A stretch of DNA of 64,000 nucleotides from JACVRW01 sp963846505 (GCA_963846505.1 CAWJWD010000004.1:62001-126000); one strand, 5' to 3'; counted from the first letter of the stretch, positions 1 to 7,628 are shown. Numbers and translations are program-made. Notes: a model not told the origin generated them from the sequence alone.

Positions 1-2
1 CG

Positions 3-47
3 CTCGCCCGCGAGTACCGCCGGCGCCTCTCTGCCGTCTTGACGTAA
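3..47 (+). CDS. possible 3' end of an upstream gene (partial)
   Basis: One forward frame is open from the window edge to a TAA at 45-47 and reads as a short basic tail (LAREYRRRLSAVLT). The composition suits the C-terminus of a real protein. Only 14 codons are visible, so the gene cannot be identified and may not be real. Confidence 0.3.
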   Translation, partial: LAREYRRRLSAVLT

Positions 48-51
48 GCCG

Positions 52-657
52 TCAGCCGCTGGCTCTGGCCGCTCTGGCGCGCGCCTGGCGGCGTCTGCCG
101 AGCAGCACGAGCACGCCGAGCGCGGCCATCACGATCAGGAAGCCGAAGAAGATCGCCGCGCCGGTGCCGACGCCGCCGAACGGCAGCGCGATCAGCTTGG
201 CGAGCCCGAAGCCGATCGCCAGCAGCACGATCACCGCCGCGACCAGCAGCAGGATGCCGCGGATGCGCAGCAGCGCACTCGTGCCGGGCGGCGGCATCAC
301 GAGCCCCATCAGCCGCAGCATCAGCAGCTGGCGATTCGAGGGGGCCTCCTGGCCGAGCTTCTCCATCGCCGCCTTGAGCTCGTCCGGCTTGCGCTCGGCG
401 AGTGCGAGCGAGGCGCGCATCATCTGCCGCAGCGCGGGCCGCTCCTGCGGGTGGCAGCCGGCGAGCGCCTCGTTGAAGTAGCTGCGGGCGCCCTTGACGT
501 CGTAGCGCTCGGCCGCCCGTGCGCCGAGGATCGCCTTGGCGGCGACGCGGTGCTTGGACTCGCTCTGCAGCTGCTCGTCGGTGCGGCTCTCGAGCTGCGG
601 GATCGCCTGCAGCGCTCCCACCTGCATCTGCATCTTGACTGGCTTCTGCTTCGGCAC
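52..657 (-). CDS. hypothetical protein with two C-terminal membrane helices
   Basis: The 201-residue product has a soluble, charged N-terminal half (residues 1-125). It includes an alanine-rich helical stretch around 45-105 that resembles a tetratricopeptide-like hairpin (GARSYFNEALAG). Two hydrophobic helices follow at about 129-155 and 160-186, then a basic tail. I expect a membrane protein with a cytoplasmic helical domain, but recognise no family. The start is GTG at 657. No clear -10-like element sits next to it, so the start is less certain than for its neighbours. Confidence 0.7.
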   Translation of the reverse strand: MPKQKPVKMQMQVGALQAIPQLESRTDEQLQSESKHRVAAKAILGARAAERYDVKGARSYFNEALAGCHPQERPALRQMMRASLALAERKPDELKAAMEKLGQEAPSNRQLLMLRLMGLVMPPPGTSALLRIRGILLLVAAVIVLLAIGFGLAKLIALPFGGVGTGAAIFFGFLIVMAALGVLVLLGRRRQARARAARASG

Positions 658-701
658 GGACGAGGAGTGTGCCAGACGCGAGCGGGCGAGCGGTAGGGCG
701 A

Positions 702-1025
702 TCAGGCGTCGGGGTCGTCCGGCCGCTCGCTCGTGCGCTCGTGGTCGGCCTCGCCGTCGACGCTGGTGGCACGGTCGCTCTCGGCCTCCGGTTCGCCCGC
801 CATGTGGGTGGGATCCGGGCCCTGATCGCCATGCTCGGCGTGCTCGATCAGCGCCTCCTCGGCGAGCTCGAAGCCCTCGGCCTCGCCACCGCCGCCCTCC
901 TCGACGGCACGCTCGGCGGGATCGGCGTCCGGGTAGTCCGGAACGCGACCGCCGATCGCGCCGGCCTCGGCGGCTGCGGCTTCCGCCTCGCGCTCGGCCT
1001 CACGATCTCGGGAGTCTTCGTTCAT
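702..1025 (-). CDS. small acidic hypothetical protein
   Basis: The 107-residue product is strongly acidic, rich in Glu, Asp and Ala, and has no membrane segment or recognisable domain. It is probably disordered. The start is supported by an AGGAGG five bases upstream of the ATG, one of the few perfect Shine-Dalgarno sites here. The gene is divergent from the small membrane gene at 1051, with only 25 bases between them. Function unknown. Confidence 0.65.
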   Translation of the reverse strand: MNEDSRDREAEREAEAAAAEAGAIGGRVPDYPDADPAERAVEEGGGGEAEGFELAEEALIEHAEHGDQGPDPTHMAGEPEAESDRATSVDGEADHERTSERPDDPDA

Positions 1026-1035
1026 ACCGTCCTCC

Positions 1036-1041
1036 TAGCCT
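1036..1041 (+). promoter_or_regulatory. -10-like TAGCCT, nine bases before the 1051 start
   Basis: The hexamer fits TANNNT and favours the ATG at 1051 over the in-frame ATG at 1078. It overlaps the sequence upstream of the divergent gene that starts at 1025. Confidence 0.4.
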
Positions 1042-1050
1042 GTTTCCGGG

Positions 1051-1320
1051 ATGGCAAAACGTGGGTACCAGGCTGCCATGACGATCGGAATCATCATCGC
1101 GGTCTGTGTGGTCCTGCTGATCCTCGCCTTCCTGCTGCCGCGACTCTCGCGACATCCGCAGCGAGGGGTCGACCGCACGCTCGGCGTCGGTCAGAGGGCC
1201 GGAGGCAAGGCGCCCGGGATCATCGGCCGGCTGTTCTCGAAGTCGTTCGGCACCTCGCGCAAGGCGACCAACAAGAGCGCCGAGGGCGGGCGCAAGGCGC
1301 GCGGCAAGCTGCCGCTCTAG
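1051..1320 (+). CDS. small single-pass membrane protein with basic tail
   Basis: The 89-residue product has one hydrophobic helix (about residues 11-29). A Lys/Arg/Gly-rich cytoplasmic-type tail follows, ending in repeated KA and RK runs. An alternative start at 1078 would put the helix at the extreme N-terminus. Its TAG stop overlaps the TAG stop of the converging DivIVA-type gene within one CTAG palindrome. No family is recognised. Confidence 0.65.
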   Translation: MAKRGYQAAMTIGIIIAVCVVLLILAFLLPRLSRHPQRGVDRTLGVGQRAGGKAPGIIGRLFSKSFGTSRKATNKSAEGGRKARGKLPL

Positions 1321-2081
1321 GAGCGCTGACCGTTCGGGCCCGGCTCGTCGTCCTCGACGGCCGGTAGCTCGAACTCGGCGGTGGGGGAGTCGGCGACCGT
1401 CTCGTCGTCCGCCACAGGGGTCTCGTCCGTCGGCGGCTCATCCACGAGCGCCGATTCCTGCGCGAGCTCCGGATCGCCGGGAAGCGTCGTGGTCGCGTCA
1501 TCCTCCGGCACCGGGTCTTCGGCCGGCGCCAGGTCCTCCGGCAGCGGCGGCACCGCCTGCAGCTGGGCCGTGGCGTCCGCCTCGTCGGCGCGCTGCAGCA
1601 TCTCGGGCTGGGCCAGGCGCTCGGCGGCGTCGTCGGCCGTGCCGAGCACCTCGTCGGCGAGCTGGCGCATCTCCTCGATCAGCCGCTGACGCTCCTCCCA
1701 CAGCAAGCGCGTGTCGGTGACGAGCCGCTCGGCGTACTCGTCGGCGTCGCGCCTGACGATCTCGGCCTCGCGCTCGGCGCGCTGCAGCCGGCCCTCGGCC
1801 TTGGCGCGCGAACGGGCGGTGATCTCCTCGGCGGTCTCGTGAGCCCGCTGGAGGATGCTCGCCGTCTGCTCGCCGACCTCGTCGAGCGCCCGCTGCACGA
1901 CGTTCTCGCGCAGCTGGGTGGCCTCCAGGTCGCGCACGAGGCGGGACATCTCCTCGACGTACTCGTCGACGGCGGCGCGGTCGTAGCCGCGCAGCACCAG
2001 CGGGAAGTCGGTGCCGTCGGGCTGGTGTGGGGTCTCGGCCATTGCGGTGCGCTGAAAGCGGTTGCTGGTCTCGGCCATCAT
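1317..2081 (-). CDS. DivIVA-domain coiled-coil protein
   Basis: The 254-residue product carries an N-terminal DivIVA-type motif (FPLVLRGYDRAAVDEYV, about residues 23-39). A long heptad-patterned region (about 40-165) and an acidic, Pro/Thr-rich disordered tail follow. DivIVA proteins bind curved membrane and organise polar growth or division in Gram-positive bacteria. The short non-repetitive tail distinguishes it from actinobacterial Wag31, so its cellular role is uncertain. Two ATG codons stand in tandem (2081 and 2078), with GAAGGG upstream. sepF, another division gene, lies far away at 45.7 kb. Confidence 0.85.
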   Translation of the reverse strand: MMAETSNRFQRTAMAETPHQPDGTDFPLVLRGYDRAAVDEYVEEMSRLVRDLEATQLRENVVQRALDEVGEQTASILQRAHETAEEITARSRAKAEGRLQRAEREAEIVRRDADEYAERLVTDTRLLWEERQRLIEEMRQLADEVLGTADDAAERLAQPEMLQRADEADATAQLQAVPPLPEDLAPAEDPVPEDDATTTLPGDPELAQESALVDEPPTDETPVADDETVADSPTAEFELPAVEDDEPGPNGQRS

Positions 2082-2095
2082 TGTGTATGCCCTTC

Positions 2096-2128
2096 GCCCG
2101 GCGGGGAGGAAACCCTCCACCGCCGGGC
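2096..2128 (-). terminator. strong hairpin terminator
   Basis: A 9-bp stem (GCCCGGCGG with CCGCCGGGC) is extended by GGAGG/CCTCC across one bulged base and a short A-rich loop. It lies 13 bases beyond the stop of the three-repeat secreted protein. No U-tract follows. Confidence 0.7.
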
Positions 2129-2140
2129 AAACGGCCGAGC

Positions 2141-3067
2141 TCAGCGCGCCGGCTTGACGCGGAAGCCGTTCTTGGAGCCGCTGCCGCGCAGGAACGTCCC
2201 GGTCGTCGGCTGCAGCCGCCAGGGGCGGGGCAGCATGCCGGTGTAGTCGTTGTCGAGGAATGACGTGAACTGCGTCGACGCCTGCGAGCAGCTGACGCTG
2301 CCGAAGGCGGTGATCAGGTACGGGCCGCCGGGCAGGCGCAGCTTGCCGACGCGGTCGTCGTGCTGCACGCGGAAGGTGCCGGGGCACTTGCCGCCCTTGC
2401 TCGGGTGCTTGCCGCCCCCGCCGTTCGGCGGCAGCGGGCCGCTCCAGGGCTTGATGCGGAAGCCGACGTAGCGGCTGCCGCGCATGAACGTGCCGGTGCT
2501 CGGGTCGATGAACCACGGGCGCGGCAGGATGCCGTCGAAGTCGTCGAGGAACTTGGCGAAGTAGCTGGACGCCTGCGCGCAGCTGATGCGCCCGACCGAC
2601 AGCAGCGTGACGCGGTAGGGGCCCTTGCGGATCGCGAAGCTGCCGATGTGGTCGTCGTGCAGCACGGTGAAGTACGACGGGCAGACGCGACTCGACGGTG
2701 GGCTCGGCGGCGTCGGCGGGTTCACGGTCGCGACGACCTGGAAGGACTGGTTGGCGCGCGAGAAGGTCGCGCTGCTCGGATCGACGCGCCAGCCGCCGGG
2801 CAGGCGACCGTCGTAGTCCTCGAGGAACTCGCGGAAGAGCTCCGAGGCGTCGGCGCAGTTGAGCGAGGCCGGGCTGAGCACGAAGATGGAGTAGGGGCCG
2901 GCGGGCAGGGAGAGCGCGCCGATGCTGTCGTCGTGCAGCACCTGGAAGGTGCCGGGACAGGTGGCGACGACGTCGGCCTGCGCCGAAGGGGTCGAGGTGG
3001 AGGCGCAGGCCCAGGCTGTGACGGCGAGGGCCAGCGCGACGAGGGTGCGAGTCGTAGAGCGCGGCAT
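2141..3067 (-). CDS. secreted protein with three Cys-containing repeats, family not recognised
   Basis: The 308-residue product starts with a signal peptide (hydrophobic stretch about 8-20, small residues before Cys21). Three repeats of about 80 residues begin at Cys37, Cys129 and Cys228. Each has CP-x-x-F-x-V, HDD-x-x-G, GPY, a second Cys, FLDD, LPRPW and TGTF-x-RG landmarks. The paired cysteines suggest one disulfide per repeat. A Pro-rich linker joins repeats 1 and 2, and a Gly/Lys-rich linker joins 2 and 3. It is presumably extracellular or surface-bound, function unknown. The ATG at 3067 is chosen because TACGGT ends six bases upstream. Confidence 0.8.
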   Translation of the reverse strand: MPRSTTRTLVALALAVTAWACASTSTPSAQADVVATCPGTFQVLHDDSIGALSLPAGPYSIFVLSPASLNCADASELFREFLEDYDGRLPGGWRVDPSSATFSRANQSFQVVATVNPPTPPSPPSSRVCPSYFTVLHDDHIGSFAIRKGPYRVTLLSVGRISCAQASSYFAKFLDDFDGILPRPWFIDPSTGTFMRGSRYVGFRIKPWSGPLPPNGGGGKHPSKGGKCPGTFRVQHDDRVGKLRLPGGPYLITAFGSVSCSQASTQFTSFLDNDYTGMLPRPWRLQPTTGTFLRGSGSKNGFRVKPAR

Positions 3068-3073
3068 GGCGGC

Positions 3074-3079
3074 ACCGTA
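3074..3079 (-). promoter_or_regulatory. -10-like TACGGT, six bases before the 3067 start
   Basis: The hexamer fits TANNNT. The spacing implies a transcript beginning at or next to the ATG. Confidence 0.5.
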
Positions 3080-3098
3080 CCGCACCGTTTCGACGGGT

Positions 3099-3104
3099 TA
3101 GCAT
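3099..3104 (+). promoter_or_regulatory. -10-like TAGCAT, seven bases before the 3112 start
   Basis: The hexamer fits TANNNT and no Shine-Dalgarno lies between it and the GTG, so leaderless expression is likely. Confidence 0.5.
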
Positions 3105-3111
3105 CGCCCGG

Positions 3112-3696
3112 GTGACCGAGCCCACCTTCCTGCTCAGCGGCGAGCGGGCTGCCTTGGGAGCCTTGCGCGGCGAGTACGCGCCGCAGCTGTCGCCCTGGTT
3201 CAACGATCCCGAGGTCCGGCGGGGCCTCGCGCACCGCGGCATCGTCGACGAGCACGCGGAGCGACGCTGGATCGAGCAGATGAGCGAGAAGGCCTCCGAG
3301 TACCGCCCGAGCACGGTGACGTTCGCGATCCACGACCGTGCCGACGGCGCGCTCGTCGGCGCCATGGGGCTCGAAGGGATCGACTGGGCGTTCGGACGCT
3401 GCGAGCTCGGCATCTTCGTCGGGCGGCGGCGTGGCACGGGGATCGGCACGGACGCGGTTCGGCTCGCGCTCTCCTGGGCCTTCACGATCATGGGCCTGCA
3501 CAACGTGCTGCTCGAGACCTACGACTTCAACGAGCCCGCCCGCCGCGCCTACCTCGCCGCCGGCTTTCGCGAGATCGGCCGTCGGCGCGACGCCGTCGTG
3601 GCGCTCGGCAAGCGCCACGACGTGATCCTGATGGACGCGACGCCGGCCGACCTCGAGGTCGACGCGCTCGCCACCCTGCGGCCAGGGGAAGGCTGA
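3112..3696 (+). CDS. GNAT-family N-acetyltransferase (RimJ/RimL-like)
   Basis: The 194-residue product has the layout of RimL-type acetyltransferases. There is an N-terminal region ending in WFNDPEVRR, a central beta strand followed by the acetyl-CoA loop (GRRRGTGIGTDAVRLAL, about residues 103-119), and a late motif (NEPARRAYLAAGFREIGRRR). Members acetylate protein N-termini or small amines with acetyl-CoA. The substrate cannot be read from sequence. It starts with GTG and is followed six bases later by the S9 peptidase, suggesting co-transcription. Confidence 0.85.
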   Translation: MTEPTFLLSGERAALGALRGEYAPQLSPWFNDPEVRRGLAHRGIVDEHAERRWIEQMSEKASEYRPSTVTFAIHDRADGALVGAMGLEGIDWAFGRCELGIFVGRRRGTGIGTDAVRLALSWAFTIMGLHNVLLETYDFNEPARRAYLAAGFREIGRRRDAVVALGKRHDVILMDATPADLEVDALATLRPGEG

Positions 3697-3702
3697 GCGG
3701 CG

Positions 3703-5604
3703 ATGACGACGACGGCTCCCTACGGCTCCTGGCCCTCGCCGCTGAGCGCGACGGGCATCGCCGGAGGCGACGTGAGCCTGAACGAGCCGGCGCTCGACGA
3801 GCAGGGGAGGCCCTGGTGGCTCGAGCGGCGGCCCGACGAGGGCGGCCGCTACGTGCTCGTGCGCGACGGCGAGGCGATCACGCCGGAGGGCATGAACGTG
3901 CGCACGCGCGTGCACGAGTACGGCGGCGGCGCCTGGCTGCTGCACGGCGACACGGCCTACTTCTGCAACTTCGCCGACCAGCGCCTCTACCGCCAGCGCG
4001 TGGGGGAGGCAGCGATCGCGATCACGCCCGAACCGCCCGCGCCCGCGTCGGTGCGCTACGCCGACATGCGCATCACGCCCGACGGCTCGCAGCTCGTCTG
4101 CGTGCGCGAGACCCACGGCGACGGCGAACCGGCCAACGAGATCGTGGCGTTGCCCACCGACGCAGAGGGAGCGCAGCGCGTCGTCGCCTCCGGGCACGAC
4201 TTCTACGCCTTCCCGCGCCTCAACCCGGACGGCAGCCAGCTCTGCTTCATCACCTGGGACCACCCGAACATGCCCTGGGACGGGGGCGAGCTGTGGATCG
4301 CGCCGTTCGACGATCCGAGCCGCGTCGAGCGGGTGGCCGGCGGCGAGCGCGAGTCGATCTGGCAGCCGGAGTGGGACGAGCAGGGCCGCCTGCACTGGGT
4401 CTCCGATCGCAACGGCTGGTGGCAGCTCTACCGCGAGTACGAGCAGCTGACCGACGAGCACGAGGCCGAGCTCGGCTACCCGCAGTGGCTGCTCGGCGGA
4501 TCCACCTACGCGTTCCTGCCCGGCGGCGAGATCGCCTGCGTGCGCTGCGAGCGCGCCGAGGACGACCTCCGCCTGCTGCGTCCCGGTGCCGAGGAGCTGC
4601 AGTCGCTGGGGCTCCCGTACACGGCCTACGACTACCCCTGGATCCACGCGCGCGGCTCGAAGCTGATCTTCGTCGCCGCGAGCCCCACGGAGGGCGCCGC
4701 GGTCGTCACCTGGGACGCCGAGGCCGGCGCGACCGTGGTCAAGCGCTCGAGCGAGGAGCGGCTCGACCCGGGCCTGATCTCCCGGCCGCGACGGTTGGAG
4801 TTCGCCTCGGCGGGCGGACGGCGCTCGCACGCGTTCTACTACCCGCCGGCCAATCCCGAGGTCGAGGGGCCGGCTGACGAGCGGCCGCCGCTGATCGTGC
4901 AGAGCCACGGCGGCCCAACCGGTCACTCGCCGCCGATGTTGCAGCAGGAGATCCTGTTCTGGACCAGTCGCGGATTCGGGGTCGTCGACGTCAACTACGG
5001 CGGCAGCAGCGGCTTCGGGCGCGCCTACCGGGACGCCCTGCAGGGCCGGTGGGGGATCGTCGACACCGAGGACTGCCTGGCCGCGGCCCAGCATCTGGTC
5101 GAGCAGGGCGAGGTCGACGGCGAGCGGCTCGCGATCCACGGCGGCAGCGCCGGCGGCTACACGACGCTCTGCGCGCTGGCCTTCCACGACCTGTTCGCCG
5201 CCGGCGCGAGCTACTACGGCGTCGCCGACGCCGAGCTGCTGGCCGAGGACACGCACAAGTTCGAGTCGCGCTACCTCGACGGGCTGATCGGGCCGTATCC
5301 GGAGACGGCCGCCCGCTGGCGCGAGCGCTCCCCGATCCACTTCGCCGATCGCATCCGGGCCGCGGTGATCCTGTTCCAGGGCCTCGAGGACGAGGTCGTG
5401 CCGCCGTCGCAGGCCGAGGCGATGGTTGCGGCTCTGGCGGCCAAGCACGTGCCGCACGCCTACCTTGCGTTTCCCGGCGAGCAGCACGGCTTCCGCAAGG
5501 CCGAGACGATCGTGGCCAGCCTCGAGGCCGAGCTGTCGTTCTACGCGCAGATCTTCGGCTTCGAGCCGGCCGACGCGATCGCGCCGGTCACGATCGAGCG
5601 CTGA
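3703..5604 (+). CDS. S9-family prolyl-oligopeptidase-like serine peptidase
   Basis: The 633-residue product has an N-terminal beta-propeller-like region (about 20-370, with repeated WD and DGSQL blades). A C-terminal alpha/beta-hydrolase domain follows. The nucleophile Ser is in GGSAGGY (about residue 484), the acid is in the LEDEVVPP loop and the base His is in EQHGFRK. This matches dipeptidyl/acyl-aminoacyl peptidases of clan SC. No signal peptide is visible, so it probably degrades oligopeptides in the cytoplasm. A purine-rich GGGGAAGG lies about ten bases before the ATG. Confidence 0.9.
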   Translation: MTTTAPYGSWPSPLSATGIAGGDVSLNEPALDEQGRPWWLERRPDEGGRYVLVRDGEAITPEGMNVRTRVHEYGGGAWLLHGDTAYFCNFADQRLYRQRVGEAAIAITPEPPAPASVRYADMRITPDGSQLVCVRETHGDGEPANEIVALPTDAEGAQRVVASGHDFYAFPRLNPDGSQLCFITWDHPNMPWDGGELWIAPFDDPSRVERVAGGERESIWQPEWDEQGRLHWVSDRNGWWQLYREYEQLTDEHEAELGYPQWLLGGSTYAFLPGGEIACVRCERAEDDLRLLRPGAEELQSLGLPYTAYDYPWIHARGSKLIFVAASPTEGAAVVTWDAEAGATVVKRSSEERLDPGLISRPRRLEFASAGGRRSHAFYYPPANPEVEGPADERPPLIVQSHGGPTGHSPPMLQQEILFWTSRGFGVVDVNYGGSSGFGRAYRDALQGRWGIVDTEDCLAAAQHLVEQGEVDGERLAIHGGSAGGYTTLCALAFHDLFAAGASYYGVADAELLAEDTHKFESRYLDGLIGPYPETAARWRERSPIHFADRIRAAVILFQGLEDEVVPPSQAEAMVAALAAKHVPHAYLAFPGEQHGFRKAETIVASLEAELSFYAQIFGFEPADAIAPVTIER

Positions 5605-5630
5605 GCGGGCGGTCCTGGCGGACCGCCCGC
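5605..5630 (+). terminator. 11-bp hairpin terminator after the S9 peptidase
   Basis: GCGGGCGGTCC pairs perfectly with GGACCGCCCGC around a TGGC loop, directly after the TGA. TGCGTTTCGT follows. It may also serve the converging gene that ends at 5644. Confidence 0.8.
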
Positions 5631-5643
5631 TGCGTTTCGTACC

Positions 5644-6105
5644 TCAGTCGTCGTCGCCACCGCCGTGGCCGCTGTCGTCGTCGCCGCCATGGCGACCGCC
5701 GCCGTTGTCGTCGTCACCGCGGTCGTCGCCACCGTGACGGTCGCCGCCGTTGTCGTCGTCGCCGGCACGATCGTCATCGTCGTCGCGGCCCGAGAGCTCG
5801 ACCTTGCGAGCGACCCAGGCGCCGTCGACGCGCTTGACCTTGGCCTCGACGCGGCGCAGGCCCGGACGCAGCGCCGAGAAGCCGGCCAGGTCCTCGAAGC
5901 GCGTGCGCCCGCTGACCTGGATCGTCTTCACGCCACGGTGATGGTCCTCGAGCCGGAAGGTCTTGGCCGCGGCGTCAACCGACACGACCTTGCCCTCGAA
6001 CTCCCGCAGCGCGCCGTTGCGAGCGCCGGCGCCGGCGACCGACGTCAGCGCGAGGCTCGCGACCAGCGCTGCCACGACTGCCACAGCTGCTCCAGTGATC
6101 TTCAT
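5644..6105 (-). CDS. secreted DUF5666-like protein with Asp/His/Gly-rich tail
   Basis: The 153-residue product has a signal peptide (about 1-26, ending in SVAGAGA). A small beta domain of the DUF5666 type follows (EFEGKVVSVD..., about 32-100), often seen in exported or periplasmic proteins. The last 48 residues are almost entirely Asp, Gly, His, Arg and Asn in short repeats such as GDDDNGG and RHGGDD. Such a tail could bind Ca2+ or transition metals; this is inference. GGAGGTG lies nine bases before the ATG at 6105, fixing the start and arguing for SD-led translation. Confidence 0.8.
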   Translation of the reverse strand: MKITGAAVAVVAALVASLALTSVAGAGARNGALREFEGKVVSVDAAAKTFRLEDHHRGVKTIQVSGRTRFEDLAGFSALRPGLRRVEAKVKRVDGAWVARKVELSGRDDDDDRAGDDDNGGDRHGGDDRGDDDNGGGRHGGDDDSGHGGGDDD

Positions 6106-6311
6106 CAGAACTGCACCTCCCGGTGGATTCGCGGAATTGGTGCTCTGACTGTGCCCGGGAGCGGGTAACGGTGCGGGCAAGCGCGGGCCATGAGTTGGTA
6201 AAGGAGCCGTACAGCCGGAATCAATGCTCGCTAATCGACGTTATGGAAACTTGACGGGAAACGCGTGGGATCGGCTGTCAGCGAGGCCGTCACGCTGCCC
6301 GCCGGCGTCGG

Positions 6312-6317
6312 TAGCCT
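6312..6317 (+). promoter_or_regulatory. -10-like TAGCCT, six bases before ferritin
   Basis: The hexamer fits TANNNT and the six-base gap to the ATG at 6324 leaves no room for a ribosome binding site. Confidence 0.5.
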
Positions 6318-6323
6318 TTCCCC

Positions 6324-6833
6324 ATGGCCTCCGAACGCTTCATCGACGCGCTGAATGACCAGATCGCCCGCGAGTTCGCCGCGGCGCACCAGTACACGGC
6401 GATCGGCGCGCACTACGACCGCGAGACGTTTCCGCGGCTGTCGGCGTTCTTCTACGACCAGGCCGAGGAAGAACGCGGCCACGCGCTGAAGATGGTCGGT
6501 TACCTGCGCGACATCGGCGGCGAGCTGCGGCTCGGCGAGGTCGGCGGCGCGCGGCTCGACTTCGCGGATCCGATCATCGACCCGATCAAGCTGGCGCTCG
6601 AGCAGGAACGTCAGGTCACCGTGCAGATCACCGAGCTGTTCAAGATCGCGCGCGAGACCAACGACTACGCGAGCGAGAGCTTCGTGCAGTGGTTCGTCGA
6701 CGAGCAGGTCGAGGAAGAGTCCTCGATGGACGACCTGCTGACGGTGGCCGAGCGCGTGCGCGAGGTGCCGATGATGCTCGAGGAGTTCCTCGCCCGCGAC
6801 GGCGATCAGCTGGGCGGCGACGAGGCCGGCTGA
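6324..6833 (+). CDS. ferritin-like iron storage protein
   Basis: The 169-residue product is a single four-helix bundle of ferritin length. Diiron ligands are visible in helix A (REFAAAHQY, about residues 16-24) and helix B (EEERGHALK, about 50-58). Further acidic positions occur in EQERQVTVQI and DEQVEEE. This matches non-haem bacterial ferritins, which oxidise Fe2+ and store iron, rather than bacterioferritin, since no haem-ligand Met is evident. The 3' end overlaps the converging Cys-rich gene by 28 bases. Confidence 0.88.
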   Translation: MASERFIDALNDQIAREFAAAHQYTAIGAHYDRETFPRLSAFFYDQAEEERGHALKMVGYLRDIGGELRLGEVGGARLDFADPIIDPIKLALEQERQVTVQITELFKIARETNDYASESFVQWFVDEQVEEESSMDDLLTVAERVREVPMMLEEFLARDGDQLGGDEAG

Positions 6834-7024
6834 GCCTCGCGCTCGGCGTACGTCCGCCGCAGCAGCGGCTCGTACTTGTGCAGACAGCTGGGCACGCCGA
6901 CCAGGTGCGGCGGCACTTGCGGCGGTGTGACGAGCGCCGTGATCTCGGAGAGCATCTGCTTGTGCCGCAGCGGACAGCTGCGACAGCGCGGCATGGAGCG
7001 GCAGCACTTCCCCGGAGCGGCCAT
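6806..7024 (-). CDS. small Cys-rich protein (CCxxxPxCxxCP motif)
   Basis: The 72-residue product opens with MAAPGKCCRSMPRCRSCP, placing four cysteines within about ten residues. This looks like a zinc or thiol knuckle. The rest is Pro-rich and basic with one further Cys. I believe similar short CCRS-x-PRC proteins recur in actinobacteria, but their function is not known to me. TACTCT nine bases upstream supports the ATG at 7024. The 3' end overlaps the converging ferritin gene, so metal-linked roles are tempting but unproven. Confidence 0.65.
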   Translation of the reverse strand: MAAPGKCCRSMPRCRSCPLRHKQMLSEITALVTPPQVPPHLVGVPSCLHKYEPLLRRTYAEREAQPASSPPS

Positions 7025-7033
7025 CTACGGGCC

Positions 7034-7039
7034 AGAGTA
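7034..7039 (-). promoter_or_regulatory. -10-like TACTCT, nine bases before the 7024 start
   Basis: The hexamer fits TANNNT upstream of the small Cys-rich gene, with no Shine-Dalgarno in between. Confidence 0.45.
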
Positions 7040-7089
7040 GCACGAGCCCTTAGGGTGCCCTAACGCTCTTCGGAGCAGCAGGGCTTGCG

Positions 7090-7623
7090 TCAGGCCGCTG
7101 CTTCAGCCCGGTCGGCGGCGAGCGTCACCGGACAGCGACCGTCGTGGTGCCCGCAGGCGTCCGGGTCGCACATGCGGCAGATCGTGCGCGCCGCCGCTCG
7201 TCCGGTGGTGAACCCGGCGAGGAGCAGCTCGTGCAGGCGCGCGAGTTCCGCTCGGTCGCCCGCGTCGAGCACGCCGAGCGCTGCGTCGAGCGCCTGCTCT
7301 CGCTCCGCGAGCACCGCACGCCCGGTCTCACGACCGGCGTCGGTGACGACGATCGCCACCGAGCGTCCGTCGACGCCGCGCTCGCGTCGCAGCAGGCCCG
7401 CGCCCTCGAGCCGATCCACGAGGCGCACCGCGGCCGAATGGGTCAACCCCAGCGCACGCGCGAGCGCGTCGATCGAGCTGCCCTCGAGATAGGTCGTCAG
7501 CGCCGCCAGGGCGGCCGGCGCGGAGCCGCCGTGCCCGCTCGCGGCACGCGTGGCCTCGCCCATGCGGTCGAGCACCGCCAGCGACACGGCGCCGAGCAGG
7601 TTCGCGTCGCGTGTATGAGTCAT
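7090..7623 (-). CDS. MarR-family transcriptional regulator with Cys-rich C-terminus
   Basis: The 177-residue product has the MarR winged helix: a recognition helix near SIDALARALGLTHSAAVRLVDRLEGAGLL (about 51-79), then a basic wing (RRERGVDGRSVAIVVTDAG). The C-terminus is unusual: ICRMCDPDACGHHDGRCP (about 147-164) holds four Cys and two His, suggesting metal or redox sensing. MarR proteins typically repress neighbouring genes. The divergent gene at 7642 is the obvious target, because the two -10 elements overlap and one dimer could block both. Confidence 0.88.
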   Translation of the reverse strand: MTHTRDANLLGAVSLAVLDRMGEATRAASGHGGSAPAALAALTTYLEGSSIDALARALGLTHSAAVRLVDRLEGAGLLRRERGVDGRSVAIVVTDAGRETGRAVLAEREQALDAALGVLDAGDRAELARLHELLLAGFTTGRAAARTICRMCDPDACGHHDGRCPVTLAADRAEAAA

Positions 7624-7628
7624 GCATG

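Noticed and set aside
2722..5487. A 921-codon minus-strand frame.
   Set aside because: It lies opposite the well-supported acetyltransferase and S9 peptidase and has compositional noise only.
5648..5790. CRISPR-like or tandem DNA repeat from the gtcgtcgtc tracts.
   Set aside because: It is coding sequence for Asp-rich repeats with no spacer structure.
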